The translations under genes and the position numbers were made by a program. From Halanaerobium saccharolyticum (GTDB lineage: Bacteria > Bacillota > Halanaerobiia > Halanaerobiales > Halanaerobiaceae): a stretch of DNA of 64,000 bases. Location: NCBI RefSeq assembly GCF_004362045.1, contig NZ_SNWX01000014.1, forward strand, positions 1 to 64,000, given 5' to 3'. The notes under the pieces were generated by a model. It saw only the letters and a list, made by a program, of their open reading frames with translations. It was not told the origin of the DNA and did not search any database. Shown here piece by piece: positions 33,975-42,559 of the stretch (within the stretch, counting starts at the first letter, position 1; every line of letters begins with the position of its first letter).

Positions 33975-34670
33975 TTATTTGATAAACTCTATAATTCCTT
34001 TAGAAATTGAACTTAATAAAAAATTGAAATTTTCAGGATTAATCTTAGGAGATCTATATTTTCTATTAATTTCAACTTGTATAGCAGGTATTCCTAATTC
34101 ATTTGCAACAAAATAAGATACATTAGTTTTTAAAGAAGCAGCAAAATAATCATGCGAGATTTTATTAATATTAAAGTCTTTAAACGAACTTTCTAAAATA
34201 TTCAAAATTTTTATATTACCCAATAAATTTATATTTGAATTGGTACCAAAATCTATATCCCATGTTTTACTACCAGCAGCACCATGTATATCTAAAAAAA
34301 CTTTAATATCATTATTACTACAAATATCTTTTATCTTTCTTTTATAGATACATGTGCTATCTATATTAGGGTCGCCACCATAATTTTTTGTTAAGGATAT
34401 TCCATGACAACCAGTTAATTCATTTAATAGATAAACAATTGAACCTGTCAAATAATCTGATTGTTTTACCCTCCCATATCTACAATGTCTAACAGCATGT
34501 GGTGCTGATATTAATATAGGAATATCTCCTTTTGCAGTCCAAAATGGATTTTCTTTCTTTGGATTTATTTTTTTATCAGATTTTTTAAATAAATTTTTTT
34601 CAATCTTAATGGCTTTATTATCTAGTTTTTTATTTCGTACATCTTGTAAAGTTATATGTTCTTTTTTCAT
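33975..34670 (-). CDS. N-formylglutamate amidohydrolase-like protein
   Basis: 231 aa. The motif ISAPHAVRH (first zinc histidine), a later acidic segment and FLDIHGAAG (second zinc histidine) match the N-formylglutamate amidohydrolase/M14-like zinc hydrolase fold. The protein is shorter than the catabolic enzyme and has a lysine-rich 45-residue N-terminal extension. It sits in a cassette-like setting between two attC-like repeats, away from histidine catabolism genes, so its substrate is probably different. SD AGGAGAGG, ATG 34670. Confidence 0.72.
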   Translation of the reverse strand: MKKEHITLQDVRNKKLDNKAIKIEKNLFKKSDKKINPKKENPFWTAKGDIPILISAPHAVRHCRYGRVKQSDYLTGSIVYLLNELTGCHGISLTKNYGGDPNIDSTCIYKRKIKDICSNNDIKVFLDIHGAAGSKTWDIDFGTNSNINLLGNIKILNILESSFKDFNINKISHDYFAASLKTNVSYFVANELGIPAIQVEINRKYRSPKINPENFNFLLSSISKGIIEFIK

Positions 34671-34737
34671 AATACATTTCCTCTCCTTTTGGATTAAAAA
34701 TATTTATTAAAGTTTTTATTGTATGTTTCATCTTTTA

Positions 34738-34867
34738 TATAACGTTACAGGGATTTGCACTTGTGCCTGATTCCGCAGGAACTGGCGTAAAGCTTGCTTT
34801 TCTGTATCAGTGATTGGTTAAATTGCAAGCTTTATGACAGAAGGCATGACGCCAATCACATGTTATA
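34738..34867 (-). other. attC-like recombination site between cassette genes
   Basis: On the minus strand it starts GTATAACATGTGATTGGCG and ends GTGCAAATCCCTGTAACGTTATA, about 130 bp. Outer boxes TATAAC/GTTATA and inner boxes GTGATTxGC/GCxAATCCC correspond to those at 33787-33892. A further perfect 9-bp stem AAAGCTTGC/GCAAGCTTT forms the apical part. Confidence 0.5.
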
Positions 34868-34881
34868 CGCAGTAATACCTG

Positions 34882-35676
34882 TTACCCCCTTTCAACTTTA
34901 TCTCTTATATCCGGGCTGATTTCTAAATCTAATTTTTCTTCCCACCAATCATTAATGAGTCTATATGACACTTTCCGTATTTCTTCCAATCTATTATCAA
35001 CTTCATTTATAAACTCAACATTAATTTCTTTAACTCCATGTGCTATATTCTTCCTAATTTCATAATTTTCATCAATCCAATCTTTATCATCAGCAATTAT
35101 CGGCCACTGAGAACAATCTCCCCATATCTTTTTAAAAGTTTCCCACATGTGGCTTTTAGATCCCTTTTCCTTTCTCTCATATTCAGGATGATATTTATTA
35201 GAAATAATTTCTAAAGAATTATAAAAAGATAAAAATTTATCAGTTACTTCTTCTGTGTAAAGTGCTTTTCTGTACCAACCTATAGCTCTTAAAAAAACTG
35301 GCTGCTTAAAAAATAATAATCTTGAATCTTTAAATGCTTTATTCCATTCAACTTTAGTTATTTCTCTTCTCAAATTGTGATTGGTTAATGACTTATTTTT
35401 ACTATATTCTAATTTAATTGGTAAGTTTATTTTAAAACTTAAAACATCAACCGCATGACCAAAAAAGAATAAAGCTGCTTTCTGAGCCGAATGTTTATTT
35501 TTAGCAAAAGCAGTTACAACTACGTCTACCCCATTATTTCTATTATAAATTTCTATATCACTATATAAAGGTTCTTCATGAGATATATCCTTCCTATGTC
35601 TTAATACAAATTTATTTTTAATGTAAATCGGTCCATAGACTGATAAATTGACTTTCCATCTCGGTAAATCAGGCAT
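34882..35676 (-). CDS. hypothetical protein with HEPN-like C-terminus (MauJ-like)
   Basis: 264 aa. The first 100 residues are beta-rich; the rest is helical. Near residue 220, IRKNIAHGVKEIN carries R-x4-H, the catalytic pattern of HEPN ribonucleases. The overall layout resembles MauJ/ApeA-type proteins, although I cannot assign it firmly. SD AAGGAGG, ATG 35676. Upstream lies an isolated GTTATACGC box; downstream is an attC-like repeat, so the gene looks like a mobile cassette. A role in abortive infection is possible. Confidence 0.6.
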   Translation of the reverse strand: MPDLPRWKVNLSVYGPIYIKNKFVLRHRKDISHEEPLYSDIEIYNRNNGVDVVVTAFAKNKHSAQKAALFFFGHAVDVLSFKINLPIKLEYSKNKSLTNHNLRREITKVEWNKAFKDSRLLFFKQPVFLRAIGWYRKALYTEEVTDKFLSFYNSLEIISNKYHPEYERKEKGSKSHMWETFKKIWGDCSQWPIIADDKDWIDENYEIRKNIAHGVKEINVEFINEVDNRLEEIRKVSYRLINDWWEEKLDLEISPDIRDKVERG

Positions 35677-35966
35677 TATTATTCCTCCTTAAAAAATAAA
35701 GTATTATTGCGTATAACTCCAATATTTATGAATATAAATTCACTAAAATCAAACTAATATGACCTGTTCTAAGCTAAAGTTTTAGCTCTATTATAATTAA
35801 CAAGAATTTGGGTTTATAGAATGATTATCATATCATTAAAAAAATAAAATAATAAATTTTCTTATATAATAATGTTTTAAAATCAAAACAATTTTTTCTC
35901 GTGATTGATGGGAAGAGTCCGTCAATGAGATCTTAAAAATTAAAATTACTTATTTTGAATATATTT
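35677..35966. other. AT-rich intergenic stretch with a half attC-like box
   Basis: No gene visible in 290 bp. GTTATACGC (35709-35717 on the minus strand) matches the outer box of the two complete attC-like sites. At 35908-35936 TGATTGATGG/CCGTCAATGA forms an imperfect hairpin after the HEPN gene, and TTAGCT-type short repeats lie near 35780. Confidence 0.4.
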
Positions 35967-37058
35967 TTATCTACTGTTTGGTTGTTCATTAAGCTTTTCA
36001 TCAACAACTGTTAATTCTAAATGAATAAACCTTAAAAGGCAATATCTTATTATTCTTTCTAATCCAATAAATGTAGGAGTTCTTTTCAAAAGTTTTCTTA
36101 ATCTTTTTTGTTCAACCAAAGGCTCGCCTATAATTAATTCATTCAAATGGTTATCATGATGCTGGATATGTTGACCAAAGGAAATTCCCTCATGTAAATA
36201 TAGACTTCTAATATCATAGGAAGCTTTAATGTTTTTTTGGATGTTTTTTTGTTTTAAAGCAAAGACATGATTACTACCTTCATAATTAAAAAACCCTTCA
36301 TTTAATAAATTGGTTAAAGTTAAAGAATATTTACTTCGTACTTGATATAATCTACTTTTTATTTGTTTGCTAATCTTACTTCCTTCATCTAGGCCTTCTT
36401 CAATTTGTCTTAAAATTTCTTTTAAATTCTCATCAAACAATGCGTTTTCACTATAATTATAGAAATTAGATAATACTTCTCCTGAATTAATCAAATTTAA
36501 ATAAGCTATATTCGGATCTTCTTCAAAATCTTGGATAGCTTTTAAATAAAAATTACCTGCAGTCAATAAAGTATTTAAAACCTTCTCATTTTCAACATCA
36601 CCAACTAATAGTCTATTAATTTTTTTTAATTTATCTAATTTCAGTTCAATATCTATATCTTTTCTTGGTTTGTGATTGTTAATCCCTATTTTAGTATAAC
36701 GAATAGGGTTAATTTGATTTAAATTTGGTATACTAAAGTTACCGTGAGTTTCTATCATTCCATGATTATCAAATCTTTTTCCATAAAAAATAGATAATAT
36801 TATGCAGATTATATCCCCAATATATTTATAATTAGGATAAACAAAAAAATTTCTATTTCTTTTTAACTCAGGAGTTTTAACAACTATTGTGAAATAGTTC
36901 CTACAATAAGGATTTTCACTAGAATTAAGATCAAGATGCACACTATCATTAAAAATCCAAGAATGAGTAATTAATAAGTTTTCTGTTTCATATTCTCCTT
37001 TAAATCGGCTGGTAGTAGAAATTAATATTTTCTGAATATTTTCATTAGGTTTTAACAT
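35967..37058 (-). CDS. HEPN-domain protein of unknown function (ApeA/abortive-infection type)
   Basis: 363 aa. The N-terminal part is beta-rich; the C-terminal part is helical with ASYDIRSLYLHEG near residue 285, carrying R-x4-H as in RNase-type HEPN domains. The start is ATG 37058 (SD GGAGGT, 4 nt); a TTG at 37076 lies upstream of the SD and is rejected. It stands alone between the cassette genes and the RadC-led maintenance module. Function inferred as RNA-targeting defence, not proven. Confidence 0.65.
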   Translation of the reverse strand: MLKPNENIQKILISTTSRFKGEYETENLLITHSWIFNDSVHLDLNSSENPYCRNYFTIVVKTPELKRNRNFFVYPNYKYIGDIICIILSIFYGKRFDNHGMIETHGNFSIPNLNQINPIRYTKIGINNHKPRKDIDIELKLDKLKKINRLLVGDVENEKVLNTLLTAGNFYLKAIQDFEEDPNIAYLNLINSGEVLSNFYNYSENALFDENLKEILRQIEEGLDEGSKISKQIKSRLYQVRSKYSLTLTNLLNEGFFNYEGSNHVFALKQKNIQKNIKASYDIRSLYLHEGISFGQHIQHHDNHLNELIIGEPLVEQKRLRKLLKRTPTFIGLERIIRYCLLRFIHLELTVVDEKLNEQPNSR

Positions 37059-37245
37059 GTTTACCTCCAGTTTCAATATTCAATCAAACAACACTTAAAT
37101 ATATACTTCTTGAAATAAATGGGTTTTCCTTTATCTACAATTCGACAAATTTATTTCACTAATAAGAAATTATGCAAATTATTTTAGAATAATGAATTAA
37201 GAATACTGACTCAGATTTCAAACCTAAGCCAGTATTCCATAATAA

Positions 37246-37695
37246 TTAAATTAGATTTCTTTCCTTCATACTGATATAATTATCTTTGCTACCAATAATT
37301 ATGTGATCCACAATATCTATGCCGAGTATTTTACCTGATTTGATGAGTTTCTTAGTTACAGTAACATCAACACTACTTGGTTCAGGTACTGTACTCGGAT
37401 GATTGTGGGCTAGAACAATAGCTGCTGCATTCTGTAAAATAGCCCGCTTAAATACTTCTCGTGGTGAGACAAGGCTAGAGGTTAGATTACCAATAGAAAC
37501 CTCAAATACACCAGTTACCTTGCTTTTGATATCAAGAGTGGCCATAGCAAAGACTTCTTCAGCTCTCTGGTCAAGTTCTAATACCTCAATGAATAGATCT
37601 CTTGCCTGTATAGGGTTACCAACACTCTTGTCTATGTCATATCTTCCACCTGACTCCTTAACGACTCTTAAACTAAACTTCTGAATATTTACCAT
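37246..37695 (-). CDS. radC: RadC-like JAB-domain protein
   Basis: 149 aa, only the C-terminal JAMM/MPN+ domain of RadC proteins: AHNHPSTVPEPSSVD (H-x-H-x10-D zinc motif) and VDHIIIG near the end. It is shorter than chromosomal RadC (about 220 aa) because the helix-hairpin-helix part is missing, as is usual for copies carried by islands and phages. ATG 37695 has AAAGGAG 9 nt upstream. Its biochemical role is unknown; its company (Bet, ArdC-like) fits DNA handling by the element. Confidence 0.9.
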   Translation of the reverse strand: MVNIQKFSLRVVKESGGRYDIDKSVGNPIQARDLFIEVLELDQRAEEVFAMATLDIKSKVTGVFEVSIGNLTSSLVSPREVFKRAILQNAAAIVLAHNHPSTVPEPSSVDVTVTKKLIKSGKILGIDIVDHIIIGSKDNYISMKERNLI

Positions 37696-37718
37696 TAATA
37701 TCATCTCCTTTTAATTTT

Positions 37719-37901
37719 TTAAAACGGCATTTTAAAGTCAAGATCTTCACACTCACGAATAGAAGTCTCTTTAGATTTTAATTTCTTTTTCTGTAATTTT
37801 TGATGACATCTTCGAGCTTGATCTGCATCCATTCTTTCGGCATAATAACCCATAGCTTGTCTAACTCTCCAATCATCACTGGGAACACCATTAACAGGCA
37901 T
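37719..37901 (-). CDS. small hypothetical protein before radC
   Basis: 60 aa, starting MPVNGVPSDDWRVRQAMGYY, highly charged with a basic centre (HQKLQKKKLKSK). SD AAAGGAGGTGA five nt before ATG 37901. It ends 23 nt before the RadC start, so it is in the same transcript. Not recognised. Confidence 0.7.
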   Translation of the reverse strand: MPVNGVPSDDWRVRQAMGYYAERMDADQARRCHQKLQKKKLKSKETSIRECEDLDFKMPF

Positions 37902-37957
37902 TAATTCACCTCCTTTCAAATAGAAAAAGCCACCACACAGTTATTCCTGCATGATGG

Positions 37958-38230
37958 CTAATTTTTAGGTAATATTATTTTTTGATTGACCTTTAAATAA
38001 CTATCAATTTTATTAACTTTTTTAATAGCGGCTATTACAATTCTGTAATCTTCCTCAGCAGAGCTAATATTTTCTGCTAAATCCCAAAGTGTGTCACCTC
38101 TTTCAACATAATAAGTATTATCCCACTCATATTGATTGATATAACTTTCAACAACAGGCTGACTGCCAAACCATAAAAAGCTACCGACAAATAAAAAAAA
38201 TCCGATTATTAAACTGCTTAATGTTTTCAT
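37958..38230 (-). CDS. LysM-domain small secreted or membrane-anchored protein
   Basis: 90 aa. One N-terminal hydrophobic segment (LSSLIIGFFLFVGSFLWFG) and one LysM domain (YYVERGDTLWDLAENIS to LKVNQKIILP) that binds peptidoglycan. This is the YneA/cell-division-inhibitor size and layout, though that role is only a guess. SD GAAAGGAGAG, ATG 38230. It lies inside the element's recombination module. Confidence 0.82.
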   Translation of the reverse strand: MKTLSSLIIGFFLFVGSFLWFGSQPVVESYINQYEWDNTYYVERGDTLWDLAENISSAEEDYRIVIAAIKKVNKIDSYLKVNQKIILPKN

Positions 38231-38281
38231 AACTCTCCTTTCATTTTTTTGACCAGATAATAATCAATGACCCAACCTTAC

Positions 38282-38536
38282 TTATTCTTTATTAATTTCA
38301 TCATCTTTAATAACAACATCTATACTAGAATCATCCATTTCATCACTACAGCGATTTACAATAATTTCTCCAACATAATCAAAAGTTTCATTAGCATACT
38401 TATCTATCATAATTTCCAGTAATCTATTCTGATCTGATTTTAATAATTCAATTGCTTCCTTCTCGTTTTCAGTTTCAATTATTAGATTACCTCCATGTCT
38501 TTCAATCCAATTAACATCCACCTTAAATTTACTCAT
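38282..38536 (-). CDS. small acidic hypothetical protein
   Basis: 84 aa, beginning MSKFKVDVNWIERHGGNLII, with an acidic tail. ATG 38536 has GGAAGG upstream; a start 11 codons earlier lacks an SD. It may be a phage-type accessory protein next to Bet. Not recognised. Confidence 0.65.
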   Translation of the reverse strand: MSKFKVDVNWIERHGGNLIIETENEKEAIELLKSDQNRLLEIMIDKYANETFDYVGEIIVNRCSDEMDDSSIDVVIKDDEINKE

Positions 38537-38605
38537 TTTTATCATCCTTCCAATTTTATTTTTGTCCAATTTAACCTTTAACAGAAATCAGATGAATCAT
38601 CCTGT

Positions 38606-39469
38606 CTATGCAAGCTTTTTGAAACTGCTTAAAATACTCTTTAACTGCTCAAACTGCTTCTCGGTAAGTTTATCAATAGATATCTTTTCATGCTGCTTAA
38701 GTCCATTCTCTTTTTTAGCATGTTTAAGATAATTGAATAGATCATTCTTAAGCTTATTATTGTTACCGACTATTTCTTTGATTATTTCTTCTCTTTTAGA
38801 TAACTCACTATTATCATCTGCTTTCACCTCCTCAATATCTACTGACTGATCATTCTTATTCTGCACCTGGCTAAATGGAACATCATCATAATTATTATCT
38901 TCCATCTGCTGCGTATTCATTTCTTCCCGAGAAACTAAACCACTAACAGTAAAGGCTCTTTTTAAGGCCATAGATTCGGCAACCTTTAATATCATGGCAG
39001 AAGGATAGGAATTCCAGACTCTCTTATCAGCCTTATATTCCTCATATGGAGCAAAAACATAAATAGGATACTTGCGGTCCTTTCTATAAACTAAAGCATA
39101 AGCACCTACAATCTGTCCCCTCTTGGTACCATATTGATGATTAATTCCAGTTTCTTTCCGTCTGAACTTATCATTCTCCCTAACTACATCTGATACAAGA
39201 CCATCATAATTAGGATTTCTATCTGCAATCTTTAAATATCCATCACGAGAAGTCATAATTGTTGGCCTTCCATCTATTTTCCAGAAGAATATTTCTTTGT
39301 TAAAAGGGTCTAATCCATAACTTTTAGCAATATGCAGGAACATTCTTAACTCATCAGGATTGGCATTATCTGCAACAGTATTTCTGATTGTTTCAACTTC
39401 TTCCTTAGTAAAGGTAATTAACTCATCACGATTCTTATTAATATCAACTACTTTGTTTTGAGCACTCAT
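38606..39469 (-). CDS. bet: phage recombination protein Bet (RecT/Redbeta-type annealase)
   Basis: 287 aa single-strand annealing protein. The conserved core shows FLHIAKSYGLDPFNKEIFFW, TIMTSRDGYLKIADRNPNYDGL, PIYVFAPYEEYK and AMILKVAESMALKRAF, typical of Bet. It pairs homologous single strands during recombination. No partner 5'-3' exonuclease is visible nearby, so it may use a host nuclease. The C-terminal part is charged and variable. SD AAGGAGG, ATG 39469. Confidence 0.92.
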   Translation of the reverse strand: MSAQNKVVDINKNRDELITFTKEEVETIRNTVADNANPDELRMFLHIAKSYGLDPFNKEIFFWKIDGRPTIMTSRDGYLKIADRNPNYDGLVSDVVRENDKFRRKETGINHQYGTKRGQIVGAYALVYRKDRKYPIYVFAPYEEYKADKRVWNSYPSAMILKVAESMALKRAFTVSGLVSREEMNTQQMEDNNYDDVPFSQVQNKNDQSVDIEEVKADDNSELSKREEIIKEIVGNNNKLKNDLFNYLKHAKKENGLKQHEKISIDKLTEKQFEQLKSILSSFKKLA

Positions 39470-39482
39470 TTTTTATTCCTCC

Positions 39483-40313
39483 TTAAGATGTTTTAAATTC
39501 TATTTTCTGATCACAATAGCTAATTATTGAGGTTGCCAGCTTACTGATCCGTTTTAAGCTGTCTTTTAAATCATAACTTTCCTTATAGAGAGCAAGATAC
39601 TGATCTGATTTGATCTCCAAATTGTAGTGGTCCATAACGACAAATGATACAGCTTCTGCTTCCAGCTCTTTAACCTCTTTAGTCAACACAGTTCTTTCTT
39701 CTCGTGAGTGAAGAATTTCATGTGCTAGTTCGTGGATAATAACTGCAGCTTTCTCAGTAGGATTAAGAGCCTTATTAATAACAATCTCACCTCCTTTTGA
39801 ATAACCATCTAACCCATTCTTTAGGCTCTCAAATTTAAGCGTTACTCCCTTTTCATTAACAAGACTCAGAATAGGGTTGAGTAAGTATTGGTGCTTATTA
39901 TCAAGGCTTGTATCAATTTCTGGTAGATCTTCTCCTTCAGTCTGAGATACATCAAATACATAAACTGGTTTAAAATAAGTTTTCTTAACATAGTTATCTC
40001 TATCTGAATCTGTCTCTTTTTGACTATCATCACTGGCTTTTTCTATTCTCTTTTTATAAGAAAAGGGGGCTAGAATAGCAATACCATTTTCACCCTTCTT
40101 TACATAACGATTAAACTTCTGCTGCCATTGTTTATATCCAGCTACAAAACTGGCCTCTGGTTTTTGAGTCAGAATTAATAGTGAGTTATGATATGAATAG
40201 CTATGAAACTTGCTGAATGTTTCAAGAATAGAATGAAATTCTTCTGATGACTGTACACTCTCAATTTTCTTATCCAATTTCTCTAAAAGTTCTCTAGTTT
40301 TAAATTTTGACAT
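39483..40313 (-). CDS. ArdC-like protein with ImmA/IrrE-type zinc-peptidase motif
   Basis: 276 aa. Residues 1-120 match the ArdC N-terminal ssDNA-binding domain (YSYHNSLLILTQKPEASFVAG, QWQQKFNRYVKKGENGIAIL). The C-terminal half carries HELAHEILH with a downstream glutamate (ELEAEAVSF), a zinc metallopeptidase site. ArdC proteins protect incoming DNA from restriction on conjugative elements. ATG 40313 has GGGAGGT 7 nt upstream. Start of the block running through Bet to RadC. Confidence 0.87.
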   Translation of the reverse strand: MSKFKTRELLEKLDKKIESVQSSEEFHSILETFSKFHSYSYHNSLLILTQKPEASFVAGYKQWQQKFNRYVKKGENGIAILAPFSYKKRIEKASDDSQKETDSDRDNYVKKTYFKPVYVFDVSQTEGEDLPEIDTSLDNKHQYLLNPILSLVNEKGVTLKFESLKNGLDGYSKGGEIVINKALNPTEKAAVIIHELAHEILHSREERTVLTKEVKELEAEAVSFVVMDHYNLEIKSDQYLALYKESYDLKDSLKRISKLATSIISYCDQKIEFKTS

Positions 40314-40389
40314 ATTATTACCTCCCAAAAAGTTTAATCAGCCCTGTCATTTAAACAGAGCTGATAGATATTAGTAGTTTAAAATATTT

Positions 40390-40521
40390 TTACTCATTGT
40401 CATCTGTCATAACTGCTTCAACATCAGTCAAATCTTCTTCACAATAAGGACAGGTCCATTGACCTTTACTGTAAGAACTGTAGGAGCTGCCATTACAATC
40501 AGGGCATTTTTTCTTATACAT
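40390..40521 (-). CDS. 43-aa zinc-ribbon protein
   Basis: Reads MYKKKCPDCNGSS...WTCPYCEEDL..., a classic CPxC-x14-CPxC zinc ribbon with an acidic tail. SD AAAGGAGGTG and two in-frame ATGs (the second, 40521, is used). It precedes the ArdC-like gene and is a paralogue of 41574-41711. Too short for many gene callers but clearly coding. Confidence 0.82.
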   Translation of the reverse strand: MYKKKCPDCNGSSYSSYSKGQWTCPYCEEDLTDVEAVMTDDNE

Positions 40522-40550
40522 CAACATCACCTCCTTTAAATTTAGGCATA

Positions 40551-40590
40551 AAAAAATCCCCACCTTACCTCTTTAAAAGAGGGGGTGGGG
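40551..40590 (-). terminator. Rho-independent terminator after unknown-family gene 3
   Basis: Stem CCCCACC/GGTGGGG with an inner CCTCTTT/AAGAGG part and a run of seven T on the minus strand. It separates the 40654-41382 gene from the following zinc-ribbon gene. Confidence 0.85.
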
Positions 40591-40653
40591 CGTCGAAAGA
40601 TTATTTTCTTTTTCAGTTAAAACAATAGTTCCGGTCGTAAAATTTTTAGATTT

Positions 40654-41382
40654 TTAGGCTATTAAAGAAAAATCAAATCCTACTTTTTCATCACCTAAAT
40701 CTAATTCCTTATTTATTTCAATTTCTAAATTATTCAAGCTGTCTATTATCAAATTACATTCATCCGCATAATAAGGGAAACGCCAACTTAAATCTTCAAA
40801 ACTAACTCCAGTTTCTCTCATGATTATCCCAATCGAGAAGTGGAGACCTCTGACAAAAGACATAAGTCGAGTGATGTTATTTATCCCAGTTTGAAAATCT
40901 AACACATCAACTTTCTTTTTTAAAATAAACATTGATTTTAATGGCTTAATTAAATATTCATTAGAGATTATCATTAACCTGATGATTTTATTCAAAATTA
41001 TATTGTTGCTATTAGTTTCTTCAATAACATCTATATTTTCTATTATTCGAGAGCTGTTAATATTATCAGTCATAAATTTATCTATCCAAAAATGTCCATC
41101 AAAATTATATCTATTAATTACTGAGCTAAGATGATTTTTTGTCTTTTTATTATTGCTAAAACAATTTCTCAACTCATAAATAGCAGCATGAATACCATAG
41201 ATATATCCTAAATGATTATTCATCATTTTAGTAGCTCTTAGCATCCCTTTATAATCACCAGCAAAACTTTCTGATGTCTGAAAGTCAGCTTCGAAAGACT
41301 TAAAGTTAGATATTCTATCATTAACTTCATCATTAAGCACTTCAATAATATCCTCAGCAATTTTCTTATCAATTTTAATCAA
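40654..41382 (-). CDS. unknown-family protein, third paralogue
   Basis: 242 aa, helical, unknown. It shares layout with the genes at 41773 and 42560: two segments with a Gly-x3-Gly-type turn (NHLGYIYGIHAAIYELRNCF near 60 and SFVRGLHFSIGIIMRE near 180). TTG start with GGAGG 8 nt upstream. It is followed by a terminator and then a zinc-ribbon gene. No enzymatic motif or membrane segment seen. Confidence 0.72.
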   Translation of the reverse strand: MIKIDKKIAEDIIEVLNDEVNDRISNFKSFEADFQTSESFAGDYKGMLRATKMMNNHLGYIYGIHAAIYELRNCFSNNKKTKNHLSSVINRYNFDGHFWIDKFMTDNINSSRIIENIDVIEETNSNNIILNKIIRLMIISNEYLIKPLKSMFILKKKVDVLDFQTGINNITRLMSFVRGLHFSIGIIMRETGVSFEDLSWRFPYYADECNLIIDSLNNLEIEINKELDLGDEKVGFDFSLIA

Positions 41383-41528
41383 AATAAATTCCTCCTAATA
41401 TTTTTTATTAGTCTATTAAAATGTCAAACCTTCAGTCACGAGAAGTAATCTTTGTTAGTTCCAATAATTCAGAGATAAAATTTTTCTTCGTGAGTGATAG
41501 AGAACTTAATTTTTTATTCCATTATAAT

Positions 41529-41564
41529 ATCCAGTCCGACCGGAGCTATCCGAGCAGACTGGAT
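41529..41564 (-). terminator. hairpin after the second zinc-ribbon gene
   Basis: Perfect 8-bp stem ATCCAGTC/GACTGGAT with a 20-nt loop, 10 nt past the zinc-ribbon stop. The tail on the minus strand (ATTATAATGG) is not a T-run, so termination is uncertain. Confidence 0.45.
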
Positions 41565-41573
41565 TAATCTATA

Positions 41574-41711
41574 TTAGTTATTAAAACCATTTTTTGTTCT
41601 TGTTGCTGTTACATCAGTTAGATTTTCTTCACAATAAGTGCAAATCCATTTGCATTTCTTACAAGCACTATATGAATTCTGATTACACTCAGGACATTTT
41701 TTAGTGTATAT
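41574..41711 (-). CDS. 45-aa zinc-ribbon protein with no ATG (ATA at the start position)
   Basis: A clear paralogue of 40390-40521: KKCPECN..., then KWICTYCEENLTDV. SD GGGAGGT is intact, but both ATG codons of the sister gene are ATA here (41717 and 41711). It is either translated from ATA or silenced by loss of its start; the four zinc cysteines and the frame are intact, which argues for a living gene. Confidence 0.6.
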   Translation of the reverse strand: MYTKKCPECNQNSYSACKKCKWICTYCEENLTDVTATRTKNGFNN

Positions 41712-41772
41712 GAATATTACCTCCCAAAAATAAATCATCTTAGATTACAAAAGTCTAGGTTTTTAATAGCTT

Positions 41773-42471
41773 CTAAATTACTTGATCAAGAATTTCAAAA
41801 TCATAATGTTCTTCTATATTTTTTAAATACTTCACATTTTCCTTGTGTTGATCTTTTAAAAAAACTAGATATTTCTTAAAATCTAAAATATAACTTTTTA
41901 AATCAAAATATTTTTCAACTTCTTCAATATCATCAGTAAGAATTTCAAGAGTCCAAAAAATCCCCTGAACAAATCCTTGATTTCTAATATAATCAGTAAT
42001 TAATCCAACCATTTTCTCAGTATCAACTCTAGATTTATTCTCAAAATTTAAATTGAATAATAACTCATTATTTTTCTTTAAATTATAAGATCTTCTTATT
42101 AACTTACTTAGGATCTTTTTCAAGATAACACTGTCTGATTTTTCATCTGATATGTCTAATAAAGAATATTCATTTAAAGCTTCTTCAATATCATCTTTAA
42201 AATTTTCATCATTGAGTAAGTCACTATATTGATTTGAATTAAATGCGTTATAATCACTATTATTGCGAAAATGATCTCTTATTAAGTTGAGACTATATTC
42301 TATGCCTTCAATATAACCTTTACTACTATAGATATGACAAAAATAGTCTCTTTCTTTTTCAGTGCTTAAATCACTAGAATAGGCCTGAGCGATTAAACCA
42401 TCTACTGACTTTTCAGTATTACTTCTTTGAGCACATAAACTTTCAATACTTTCATCTAATTTTTTTCTCAT
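41773..42471 (-). CDS. unknown-family protein, second paralogue
   Basis: 232 aa, helical and acidic. Motifs shared with the next upstream gene: SKGYIEGIEYSLNLIRDHF (about 50-68) against ERGIYKGFLYSLSLIANYI, and RNQGFVQGIFWTLEILTDD against EMRGFKLGLYYTIEMLIDY. Both end with ExxYDxxxxDxxI. The internal repetition of the G-x3-G-x3-[ST]-h pattern suggests a duplicated helical hairpin. SD GGAGG, ATG 42471. No function known. Confidence 0.75.
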   Translation of the reverse strand: MRKKLDESIESLCAQRSNTEKSVDGLIAQAYSSDLSTEKERDYFCHIYSSKGYIEGIEYSLNLIRDHFRNNSDYNAFNSNQYSDLLNDENFKDDIEEALNEYSLLDISDEKSDSVILKKILSKLIRRSYNLKKNNELLFNLNFENKSRVDTEKMVGLITDYIRNQGFVQGIFWTLEILTDDIEEVEKYFDLKSYILDFKKYLVFLKDQHKENVKYLKNIEEHYDFEILDQVI

Positions 42472-42511
42472 AATTTTATTCCTCCATTAATTGTTTTTTT
42501 GATAATATTAT

Positions 42512-42545
42512 CCCTCCCAGTCGATTAACTTTAAAAAGGGGAGGG
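42512..42545 (-). terminator. hairpin between first and second unknown-family genes
   Basis: Arms CCCTCCC (42512-42518) and GGGAGGG-type sequence (42539-42545). The minus-strand tail is AT-rich (TAATATTATC) rather than a T-run, so this may be an attenuating or processing hairpin. Confidence 0.45.
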
Positions 42546-42559
42546 GTTTACCTTAAGAC

